This document shows, piece by piece, positions 23,841 through 35,000 of a stretch of 64,000 nt of DNA. The translations under genes were made by a program, and so were the position numbers. The notes under the pieces are model-generated. The model was not told where the DNA came from, searched no databases, and saw only the letters and a program-made list of their open reading frames with translations. Location: positions 3,473,161 through 3,537,160 of the forward strand of contig JAGGNK010011225.1 in assembly GCA_017590115.1 (NCBI GenBank), read 5' to 3'. Position 1 is the stretch's first letter, and every line of letters starts with the position of its first letter. Origin of the DNA: Montifringilla adamsi. Lineage: Eukaryota; Chordata; Aves; Passeriformes; Passeridae.

Positions 23841-24847
23841 TCTCATGGAAGCCTACTCTTCCTTTCTGACAGCAGGCAGTAAGAATTCAGTTTTCTCTTT
23901 CAATAGTCGCAGCTAAGACGTTACAAGAAATTATCCTGTTTTATTCTGTATTTGAGGAATACTATATTTACATGAGAGAAAATAAGATTTATAATTGTTG
24001 ATCTAGTTTCATACAATGTCTAAGAGTATGTACATTATTGTTTGCTCAAAGAATTCAAGTTCAAAAAAATTTTCATGATGTCTATGAGGTAGAATACAAA
24101 CTAAGAAAACATGTGTGATGGGTGGCAAAATATAGACATGAAGGCAGACAGCGTGAAAATTCAAAATTCTTAGCAAATGCAGCAATACATCTTATTAGTA
24201 ACAGAACTCACTAGGAGAAGGACTTCAGGTTATGGAAAGCACCCTCAGGTGAAATGAACATCCACAGATTTTCCTTTTTTCAGCTCTGCTCCAGCTCTCC
24301 TTTGATAATTTATTCCCACCCAGTCTCCAGCACATTGTGCCCAGTCATCCATACAAACATAAAGCAAACAAAAACCTGTAATAAATTAATCACACCATTT
24401 CTCCTGTCTCCAAGGAAGAAGAAAGGGGACTAGCTGTTATCTCTATTTCAAAACACTTGGGTGACAGCCACATAAGTGTTTTAAGGTAAATAAGTGAAGA
24501 GCAGCTTCATTAAAGGAAGGAAGCTCTATTGAAATGCATGGGTGCAGTCCAGAGCTTTAGCTGCACACTAGGAAGAGTTTTATTCTAAGTTTGCTATCAG
24601 GAGCTTTTGCAGCAACTAGCACAGGCATGCTTACACATTACTTCTCTTCTGTCACATTTGGCTGTCTCCTTCCTACTGAGCACCTTTAATCACACTGATG
24701 TTCCACCAGTAGAAAAAAGAGGGTAAGTTGCTGGTCCCTAAGGATGCCACACTATCCTGTAACCTGAAAATCAGCCTGAAGAAGCAAAAAATGCAATCAG
24801 CACAAAATAAACTAATTTATGTTTTTGGCTTTATTATGCTGCAAAAA
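23841..24847. other. Unique DNA, no gene seen
   Basis: There is no recognised gene, repeat or regulatory layout. The sequence returns to the AT-rich background after the retroelement cluster. Confidence 0.5.
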
Positions 24848-24947
24848 AACTCCAAACCAAAACAAACCAAAAAAAAAAAAAAACCAAAAAAAACCCAAAA
24901 AACCAAAAACCAAAAAACAAACAAACAAAAAAAAAACCAACAAAAAG
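24848..24947. repeat. A-rich low-complexity block with CC/C interruptions
   Basis: About 100 bases consist almost only of A with scattered C (AAACC, AAAAC and ACAA units). It makes a Lys/Asn/Gln/Thr-rich frame on the plus strand (24728-25213, 161 codons) and a Phe/Trp/Leu-rich one on the minus strand. Both are low-complexity artefacts, not genes. Confidence 0.9.
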
Positions 24948-27900
24948 CACCCCATCTAACAACCAGCAAGAAAGGGAGATATAAAAGGCTCCAAATAATA
25001 TTTGTTCCAAACGTACAACTGGGCAAATTTTTCCTTGTGGCACTAATGAGAGGACAAGCATGGTCAGGGCTGTGTCTTCACCTGGTTCTCAGGCATGCAA
25101 AAGCTGTCTGTTTTATGACTGCAGCCTGCTTAGCCCCTGCAGAGGGAGCAGGAACACCTCATTATCAGAGATGGGAGATTTGCAAGCAGGAATCTTGGAT
25201 GAGAAGCACCTAATTAGAGAAGACTCTTTCCCCTGTCATCAGAAAGTGAGAATGGACTCAAGGATTTTTACCATTGGCAATGTGTTCTGAATGAAAAGGG
25301 CCTAATGTGTATTTTATTGTAACATATTCTGTAGGAAATGCATATGAAAGCCATTGCTGGCAGCCAGTCCTGCCTGTGCAGACATTGCATAATCAAGACC
25401 AGAAGCCCTAGGGGCCTGACAGCCAGCTCGCTTTAAAAAAAAAATCTTGCTGTTTCACTGCACTTTAGAGAAGATTTTTGTAACTTTTGCTTTGATTACT
25501 TTCCTAAGAAAAATCCCCTATCATTTTTCCATTGTTCCTGATCTTGCTGGTTTTTTTCCACTGAACAGGGTTTTGAAAGTAGACACTCATTTTAAATAAT
25601 TCAATTACTTCTACTGCTGCGCAGTTTGCCTTAAACTCCATTTCTATGCCCAGAGCTATGCTCAGGGCAAGAGAAAACTTCTAATTATTTGGACAGTTTT
25701 GCTCTTTAATTATAGAAGATCTTTGGCTAGAATGACATTTTCAAGAAACGAGGAGAGGCTTGTTAAAGAAAGATAACAAAAGAACCCACAAAACCCAAAA
25801 GGCTGAAGCTTTATGTATTCCTTGTTTTGATATGCTACCCATTATGATCGTGTTGAAGCAGGTTTAAAGCCTGGGGTGTTGGAGGGAGAACAGATAACAT
25901 GGTATGTTGGAGAGTGTGAGAAGTACTGCTACTGTCAACACTGATTTTTCTATTCTCTGAGCTCAGTGTTAGGATATTCTAAGAACTGTTCTCAGTTTGT
26001 TTAATGTCCTTGCAGGTTTGGCTAAATCCTTAAAAAAATAAAATTATAGGGATCTGTGGAAATGGGATGGTGACTAACATATTTTGTATGTCTCTTATTT
26101 CTCATGCAAGGGGTTTTCATTTCCTGGGAAGATTCTCTGCTGACTTACACTCTCCATCTAAGTAGTTTGAGCATCCTCCCCTTCTTCTTCCTCCTCACTG
26201 TCTTCAGTTTAACTCCCAGTGGCCTGTCATTGTCCATACTGCTCCACCTTTCCAGTGTCCTGCCTGCTGCAACTTCTTTCATATTGTGTCCATTCCAGGT
26301 TCTTTGCTCTTCCTCAGCATGTTTCAAAGGATGTCATCACTTTGCCTTAAAAAAATGGTTCATTTCTTTTTGAATACAGATGCAGGAAGTGCTTCCAACC
26401 TAAGCTCAGCACTTCCAGAATCACATCATCTTCCTACTTCTTGAACTGAAGATAGCACTGGAGAGGGAAACTCATACTATGAAACAATGAATTATCTCAT
26501 CAACTTCAGAATGAGTCAGCTCTACTGGAAACACTCACTCCAGATTGCAGCTTGCAGCAGTTATTCCCCACAAGTTAACTGTGTGCTGCTGGGAATGTGG
26601 CAGCAGTTTCTGGCACTTGGAAAGGTTTTCAGACAGAAGCAGTATCATGCATACACACACAGGTGTTATGTGGAAGATTCCAAGCCAGAGCAGCTTTGGC
26701 ACTGACCCTGATGTTACTTTTCATGACACTGCAGGCACTAGAAAAGGACCAAGGTTCATGGAGCACATATCTCTGAAAAGTTAACACATGATGATACCTG
26801 ACATGAAAGCATTATCAAGCTCAGTAACCACAAAAATATGAGCATATTCTGCCACAAAACATGTTCACATAAGGAAAAAGATATTCCACTCATTGAATTA
26901 AGTAGACTGCAATTGAATATTGCCAGATTGTATCAGTTGTTAAGTGTTTAACATTCTCCAAGTACTTACGCCTGCCTTGCAATACATAGTGCCATTTTAA
27001 AGACAATATTAAAGCAGCTGCACAGCTTTGGAGTTATTACCTCCAAGAGCTCAATAATTTCTTACTGTATAGCATTTTGTGCAGGTTTGTGAGAAGCAGC
27101 TCTGTTAGTGAGTCAAGCAGTTCACTGCATTCAGTCCAGCTGCTATCAGCATTGTGCTGCTGTGCCCACTTCTGAGATGGTCCTGGGAGGGATGTGTCTA
27201 CCTGCAGGCTCTGGAGAGGATGATGCTAACTACAGCTACTGCCTAGGACGTGCAATCACCCCGTGCTATCTGTCCTTTGAGGTTTTGCTTGCAATCTCTT
27301 TTGGCTGATATTTATCAAGTTATAATCTCTACCCCTAAATCAAAGACTGTCATCAGTTTAGAGTCTCTGTAACTTCTCTTCCTCCACAGACATATCCTTT
27401 TCTTGTCTATAAACTTTTCCTCCCAGATCTTGCACACTTACCTTCCTAATCATTTGCTGACTTTATGCCCAGGGATTATGCTGATCCCCAAATACATCAC
27501 TTTGCTGACATTAAGCATGGCTGGATTTTTTCCCAAATATATGTAATGGATCCTTCACTGGTATTTTTGCCATAGCATATGCTACCAGGTAATTATATTA
27601 AACATAGGCAACCACTAACCAAGTAGAGTAGAGGCAGTAGTTCTCCAGAGGCTGCCTTCTGAGTCTTCAGCTGAGTGCTAAATTCCAAGAGTAAATAATA
27701 ATTAACTGAAAGTAATTAATGTAATAAAACTGCTGCAAATGGTACAATTTCATATCTGCATAAGCATCCCGTGCTTGATCTGGCACTCCCTTCCTGGTAC
27801 AGTGATGCATAAATAGTCCTGAAATCAAAGCATCTATATTTTCTCCTGGTTGAAAGTTTCAATTTTAAAGGAAAAGTTTTAAAAAGTTTATTTTGCAATT

Positions 27901-29327
27901 TTAAAAAATTAAAACAAACAATTACCTTTAGCTAGAACCAAGCTCACATCATACACGAAGCTCTAAATGTAGGCAAACAGGTTGTCTTCTCATACCAAAC
28001 TTAGCTCAGGAATATAGTTCTTAACTTAATAGAAGGTCATATCTTTCCACAGGTTTGTCTTCTGAGATTGTGAAGCTTTTAAATATAAGATAATCTTCTA
28101 AGCAGAGACTAAGAAAAATAATAAGGAATGGGATAGAGGCAGCTATGGGATGGTAAGGCAATTATGCAGAGATTCAGGATTAAAGGGGCTTTATTGCTAT
28201 TTCTCTCCTACATCCTCCCCTCATCATCAAGTGGATAAAGGGTTGGAAAAGATGTGTGCAAGGGAAGACAAGAAGGAAGAGAATAGTTTCTTTGCTGCTC
28301 CAGCCAAATCAGTACTTGTTAGTACAGCTCCTTGGGGCTTACAACTGGATCAACTTCTCTGTTGCTTATTTTAGAATCAGCTTTCGCCAAACTGCTGTGC
28401 TGTTTTCCCATTTTGCAGTTCTCCATAAAATCCTTACATTTTCCTTTCTCAGAGAACTGATTCTGAAAAATCATGACTCAGCCAAAATGCTTTAGAAAAT
28501 TAAAAATCAAGGTCTTTGGAGTATTTTCACTAAGGCAAATGGGTCATTATGGAGCACCCTGCAGACCTCCTATTCCCCCTCTTCTCCTCCCTCCATCCCT
28601 CATTTTTTGTGTCATTCACAGACTTGCAAAATTAGACAGGTTATTAATAAAGAAATTAAACAAAGTTTGCCTCACTTTTTTTCCCTGAGGAATGTCACTT
28701 GTTACAGGGCACCACCTGAGTTTTGGGACATTAATGAACACTGTTTGAGCCTGATGTTTCAGCCAATTTTCCATCCACCTTATTGCTCACTTATCCAGAC
28801 AAGAATCCATCACTTGGGCTGTAGGGACCCTATGAAAGACCATGGCTTTCATAAAGTCAAGTTATACAATATCTAGGAAACTTTTTATATTGCTCCTGAG
28901 TAGTCTGCCCCATCTTTCCACCTTCTATGTACTTTCATTTTGCATAAGAATTCAGCAAGGTGTTCCTTATTTCAAACCATAAAGCTTCTTGTTGAGAAAG
29001 GATGAGTTAACCCCATAACAAAGGGATTAAATTAGTCTCATAAGCATGGCAGAAGCACTCATACATTTCTCATGGGGATAAAGGTACTACAGTTCCATTT
29101 ACAGAACTAAAAAGAAGCCAATGCCTCTTGAACTACTGGAAGAGCAAATAGTCTGTGAGACTTGAATTTCAACAGTTGGCATGGATGTTTTGTTGCAGAA
29201 ATGCTGTATATTGATTTTGTGTACCATATGAGTTTATATATCATATCTAGGTCTGGATGTCAAGCTACTTTTAGGGAGTATGTCTTCCTTTTAAAATATC
29301 CTTTCCGTTTTGTCTGCTTTGCTTCAG
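24948..29327. other. Unique DNA, no gene seen
   Basis: There is no recognised gene or repeat. Frames up to 89 codons (26104-26373 and 28607-28876) are hydrophobic or featureless. A C-rich patch lies at about 28555-28610. Confidence 0.5.
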
Positions 29328-29474
29328 GCCTCTGGAATCAGCCTCACTTGGTTGGTGCATGACAGATCTGCTAACCAGACCTTCACCCAGCTTATGAAGA
29401 CCTGGAGCAAGAAGAGGCAGAGACACTGCCCCAGAAGCCTCACAGTTTGGGAGCACAAGGCAACAGGTGGAAGA
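29328..29474 (+). other. Exon-like open segment, unrecognised
   Basis: This 147-bp segment lies between a pyrimidine-rich tract ending in TTTGCTTCAG and the donor AGA|GTGAGT. It is open for exactly 49 codons with both borders in phase 0, within a larger open frame at 29310-29669. The predicted peptide is basic in its second half (KTWSKKRQRHCPRS) and matches no family I know. A second, 35-bp segment with splice-like borders follows at 29938-29972 (acceptor GTTGACAG, donor AAG|GTAAGC). It may be an exon of a coding or long non-coding transcript, or chance. An open frame on the opposite strand over the same bases (29324-29683) argues for a stop-poor patch. No transcript evidence is available. 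Confidence 0.2.
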
Positions 29475-29726
29475 GTGAGTCTCCTGCTCAAAACCCAAGA
29501 CATGGCATGTTTTGCTCTGGAGTTCAAGACTACTGCTGCACCTAGCAAAGAGAAAACCTCAAGAACTGGAGACACTGCTATAGCTGTAGACTGCAGGTAT
29601 TTGGAGAGAGTTGATCTACAAATAGAAGGGATGGTGAAAGGTAAAAAACCACCTGAAAATGGACCGTGAGAGATGGAAGCCAAGATCTACCTGTTCTTTA
29701 AGAATACTCATCTAAGATGAGTAAGA
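29475..29726. other. Unclassified spacer after the exon-like segment
   Basis: This continues the open frame to its stop at 29669. There is no recognised domain or repeat. Confidence 0.4.
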
Positions 29727-29779
29727 CTCTACTAAATTCTTTAGAAAACCTCTGCATGAGAGCATGGTTTTCCATTAAA
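29727..29779. repeat. 53-bp dispersed repeat, copy 1
   Basis: It aligns without gaps to 31041-31093 with 5 mismatches (48 of 53 identical). The shared core contains GCATGAGAGCATGGTTTTCC. Flanks do not match. The copies are direct repeats 1314 bp apart. The family is unknown. Confidence 0.85.
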
Positions 29780-31040
29780 ATATTTCTCTAGAAGAGTTCA
29801 GCAGACCACAGAACACCAAAACAAGAGCACTACTGGAAGCTAATGAACTTGGACTGTGAAACACCCACAGGAATGAAAAGTGGAAGAGACCAAGTCACTA
29901 TTTATAGTTTTTATGTAATATTGTTACTTGTTGACAGCCATGAAGGGTCTGAACCTGCAACTGCATGTCAAGGTAAGCCAGAAGAATGTGAAGTTTTCCT
30001 ACTGTCTTTTACAATGTATGGAGGTAGAGTTCCTTATAGATATGTCACTTATTTTTACAGAATAAGAGGAAGGCTCATAAGACCATGAGGAACCTGTGAG
30101 TTTACAGAGGTTAATAAGATTAAATCAGTGTTGCTGTTCAGATCCTCTTTTGATTTCCTTTTGACTTTCCCAGTGCTCTCTGGTTCTATAAAGCCAGCCT
30201 CTCTTTGACAGATATAAAACTATAAACAAGGTCGAGTACAGAGAAGTGAAATATATTTATTTTGTTATGCCCTAAAATACATAAGGGATTGATTTCTGTT
30301 TCATCTCAAATATTTTAGCAGTGCTAATGTAAAACACAAAATCATTCAATCATATCCAGAGAGACTTAAGAAAGACCATGACTTGCCGGAAGGAGTTAAT
30401 CCACTGTAATCATAACTGTGGGGTCAGAATTATAACCATCAATTTAAGACTCCACATTTACCATTTTCAAGAAGCAAAATGTCATATTAAAAAACCTGTT
30501 CATTTAACTACTAAGGATCCAGTGATCCTTAAATGTTCTTCTGACTCACTGTTAAATTTTACCCACTAATATGATTCTTTAATAGGTGTGATGGGATAGC
30601 CCTGAAATAGAGTACTGCCAGTTCTTGCAAGAACTCAGGACTGACAACATTTTTTTTTCATAGACCAGGTGTTTCTGGCTAATTTAGTTTGCTTTTGTTT
30701 TTCTTTCTCTTTTACAGCCATCATTATATTTAGGTAGCAGTAACAAGCAGTTACTCTATGCAGAATTAGATATTTATGATTCTGCAGTGGAATTCCCTTG
30801 CTCGGTTTATATCCATTCCAGGTGATTATTTCATAATGCATGGATCCTTGGGATTCTTGGTTAACAGCAACATCTGCTAAAAGCCTTGTTTTTCTGAATA
30901 TAAAATCTCTATCTCAAGCATGTAGAGGAGGAAAGAATTTTTTTATTGTTGAAAAAGCAAATTTTAATTATAATAATATATTCTGTCTATAATCCTGAAG
31001 CAAAGGACCCAATGCAGAATCTTGAATGTTTGTACAGAGG
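29780..31040. other. Unique DNA, no gene seen
   Basis: Lies between the two copies of the 53-bp repeat. A short perfect hairpin, TAAGGATC / GATCCTTA around CAGT, is at 30512-30531. Nothing gene-like is recognised apart from the weak 35-bp splice-bordered segment at 29938-29972. Confidence 0.5.
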
Positions 31041-31093
31041 CTCTACTAAATTCCTTAGAGAACACTTGCATGAGAGCATGGTTTTCCATTAAA
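31041..31093. repeat. 53-bp dispersed repeat, copy 2
   Basis: Second copy of the repeat at 29727-29779, same orientation, 91% identical. Identity stops sharply at both ends, as expected for a small mobile or duplicated unit rather than a larger decayed duplication. Confidence 0.85.
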
Positions 31094-32017
31094 TTAATAT
31101 TGATCATGTTCACAGTCTGGAATTAAGTGGATAATTCTTTTCCATGCTTGTACAACTCCCATCTGTACAGAAAAATTTGATAACTGTATTCAAAGAATGA
31201 AAGTAAATAACACATGTAATCAGTATGAGATCAAATCAAGGTTCATCTATGGGCACTCTATTCCATTTCCCAATCTGCAGTGTTTCCAGTGAGGAGGGTG
31301 TGTGGAAGTGAATTCTTCCCTGAGCTCTTGTCTTAATAGCATCATCAATGATGATAATACCAATGACCATCTTGTAATCACTACACTTTGAATGGTTCAG
31401 TTTGTATGGTTGATATAAGAAATCTCTATTTAGCTTCCTTCATGCTCTAAGACTACATTTCAGCAGATCACTTCTACTAGACTCAAGGTGTGTGCAAACT
31501 GACAGAATAAAGTGCACATATAGGTAACTATATATGCTTTTGTGAGAAGAATCATTGATTAAAACTGACTGATAAATAAAGATTTGCTAGTTTGTTTTGA
31601 TCCAGCCTCACACCTTTCAAGTCTCAATGATTCTGTATGCATTTACTGTGCTATTCGCCCTACTTTTCAGTGTGGCTGTATTAAAAAGAAGAAAAATGTG
31701 CAGTGCCATAGAGACAGTATAGCATGCTAACTTTTGAAGCCAAAAGCATAGATATCATTTTCACAATTTCTACAAGATAAGTGGGAAATTATTTACTGTC
31801 ATTGGTTTCATGCTATAATCTAATTGACTATGAGAAAGTGAAATACCTATGTACATATGTATATAGAAAATCAGCAACAATTAAAATGGTTTAATGTGTG
31901 GTAAATATTTTAAGAAGGATAAGAAATAAAACAATGAATAATTATAAGAAATAAAATTATGAAAATACAGTTAAGATGTTAACACTGTGGCTTTGCAGAA
32001 GCAGTAATGAAAATAAT
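31094..32017. other. Unique AT-rich DNA, no gene seen
   Basis: No gene, repeat or regulatory layout is recognised. Confidence 0.5.
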
Positions 32018-32074
32018 GGTTAGACTCTATTGTCTTGGAGGCATTTTCCAAACTGAATGATTCTATGATTCTAC
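32018..32074 (+). mobile_element. CR1 LINE, extreme 3' tail only
   Basis: A 57-bp remnant carries the CR1 tail order: TGGTTAGACT, then a degenerate TCTTGGAGGCATTTTCCAA, then ATTCTATG (32060-32067) and a partial second octamer ATTCTAC. It is strongly 5'-truncated, and substitutions suggest considerable age. Confidence 0.8.
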
Positions 32075-35000
32075 AGCTCACAAAAGCAACACACAGAATA
32101 CCAGAGAAAAACTGCATTTTTAGGCTAGAGCCATGAGCAGGCCCTGTAATGCCAGTAAGAGTGAGCTGGGAAACCATGGCATAGAAGAAAACTATGCACT
32201 TTTCACCCTCTATGACCATACACAAAATGTAGCTTAAAAATTCATGCTGACAGCACCTTCATTGTAAGCACAGACAGAAGTATGTTTTTCCTGCAAGATT
32301 AGAAGAAAAAATCTCTGGTTACAAAATTGGCCACAGAAAACTACAGATTTACTTCTGTGTGTCAGGATATGTTGTGTTGCCATCAGTTACTGTCATAAGG
32401 TAATGGGTCTTGTTACACATAAGATTAAATACTGACCACGACATGCAGTGCATGCAATCTATAATGAGGCTTTCTTAGGTTGTTTGGGTTTTGGAAATAG
32501 CCTATTACTTCTTGTGTGTGTATTTCCATCCATGCATCATAGACCATAAATCACTCAAAAACAGCATTATAACTGGAAAAATTTAACCCACCAGGGATTT
32601 TCATGTGTAGTGAACAGACAGGATTTTTTGTTCTTATATACGTCCAAAATAGAAAAGAAAGCAAGTACATTTTAATGTATGGAATGAATACATGGAGTTT
32701 TATACTACTGTAGGGTGCTTGACATATGGTTTTCTAAAGTAATGGAAGCAAAACAACTCAAAAACTGGGGAAGGGAATGGGATTATGATTTAGAGATTTA
32801 GAAAGTGAATAGATATTCAAACCCTCAAAATGCTTTTCAAAGGAAGAATGCTTGTAATTTGTAAAGAATTTAGAACTGAAATTCAATTATACTCATTTTG
32901 AGAAGAATAAACATAGTGGACAGAGACAGTGTTATCTCCAAATAGATTTCCAAATACATAAGAATATACAATCTTCATTTTTGTCATGAAGTTTCACAGT
33001 AATGTTAGCTGTACTTCTGCAGACCCTCTTTTTATTGGGACTGTTAAATTTTGTTTAGTTTATCATGAGACAAAACTGACATGGTCAGAAATCACTCAAA
33101 TTAATGAAATTACATAAAGCACTGCCTTCTAGGTCACAAGCCAAATCAGCCTGCGGGCTTGGGAAATACAGTGTGCTACATCAAGATTTCCATTTTATTT
33201 CTCTGCAAGAGAAATTGCTTCTTGGCTAAGTGCTGTTTGTTTTCATGTTTACGTGGATCAGTACAAAGAAGCTTAGTCACATCTGTGAGGCAGTGGAATC
33301 AGTGCATAACACACGGACCACGGGAGCAGTGGGTTGAATGCTCTCTTTTGGAGGTTCAGGTTTAAGTCTGGCAGAGACCAGAGCCCAAATGAGCAGTCAC
33401 AGCCCCTGTGCTCTGCAGAGTCTTCTCTGTATTCCCATGTGCCAGGGCTGGCACACTTTTTCAGAAATCACAGTCTTCTTCTGCAATTTTCTTCAGGAAC
33501 CACATCCACCCTGAACAACTTCCCCCTGCTTAGCTTTCACCTTACACCATTTTAATCAGTTCTCTCTGAAGCCCCATGAACATTAGCTCCAGTATAAAGG
33601 CAAGAGTAGAAATGACCTTTTCAGCAGAAGCACAAACATATGCCAGATTAAACTGACTGGAATTTAAGCCAGATCTTCTGACATTTTCCAATTATTTGTA
33701 ATGGCTTAATAAATACAGAATTGTCAATCTAAAGACTGTAACTGGGCCTGTCCTAGGATAGCAAGTATAACTTTGCCAAATAAAATTTCAAGTTACATGT
33801 GTCTTGAAAATCAAGATTCATATTAATTTCAAAAAGAAAGTTACACTGGATTTCATAAAAAAGCCACATCCTAGTTATAGAGTCTTTTACCAGAAGATTT
33901 ATAAAGTAGCCTTTTTCTGTACATTTAGCACATGGGAAAAACACAGGACATATGTGTTCTTTTTACTGTCCATGTTGCTGACTTTCTTGTTCTACATCCT
34001 TCTGACAATTCATACTGTACATATTACAAGGTATTTGTAAAGTAACAAAAACAAACACTTTAATGTTATATTAGGACAATAAACGACAACCTGCAAGATC
34101 AAGACAAACCTTGGAAATTAGATCCAAGTCAATCTGGAAAATCCTACTAAACTGAAAGATAAAATACTAGGAGATGCAGTCAATGGAAGGAAATAATCAT
34201 ATCAAGTTCATCTCATTTAATTCTACTGTTACTTTTGTATGGCACCAACACGGCTCAAAATTAAATATTCAGCCATCAGACTATAAACCCTTCCACAGCT
34301 TGCTGAGAGCCACTTCTTTAGGACAGATAGAGTTTAGGTAGAAATTCCCAGAATGACCTGTGGGCAGTGAAATACAGCCCCTCCAAGTCAGGATCGTGAG
34401 CTAACATGGAATTTCCTTCATCTGAAGGTAAATTATACACATAATAAAATAAAGAGCAAACATCCAACTGCCCTGAGAAAAACAGCATTGCATCCTGCTC
34501 CCAGGGTAGCAGAGACAAAGCAAGGCTTGGGGAAAAGATCTTTCTCAAACCCACCCCAAACACACCGGAGTACCAAAGGCCTCAAAACACCTGAATGAAA
34601 AGTTAATCCTTTTCAAAAACATTCAAGAAACTACATCAAGACAAAAGCAGTTAACAGTATTTAAGGATGCAAGAACCAAGAAAAAGCAACCAACAAGCAG
34701 CAGAAGTCCAAACATTTAGTGGCTTTGGAGAAAAGAAATGGCAGTCTCCACCACTAAATTGCAGTAATACATAACAGCTCCCTGGGGCTGCAGGTAGTTT
34801 GCTCTTCCAGGCTTAAATACCAAGCAAATATAACTAAAAGGAGAGGTGGAAAAGAAAAAGCCAATGGTAATCTTTCAAAGGAAAGTGAGTGCTTTTTTAT
34901 AAGCACTGTAATACCTGCTTGTGAAGTAAGTTAGTATACTATTATCATGAAAAACTACCAAACATGTTTGCTTTAACTTGGGTTGTGCTTATCTACTCTC

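Noticed and set aside
23558..23846. Pro-rich and Gly-rich frames on both strands
   Set aside because: They overlap the ERVL-like LTR and mirror its C-rich stretch.
24728..25213. 161-codon frame on the plus strand
   Set aside because: Its middle is pure A/C low-complexity sequence giving Lys/Gln/Asn runs. Both flanks are featureless.
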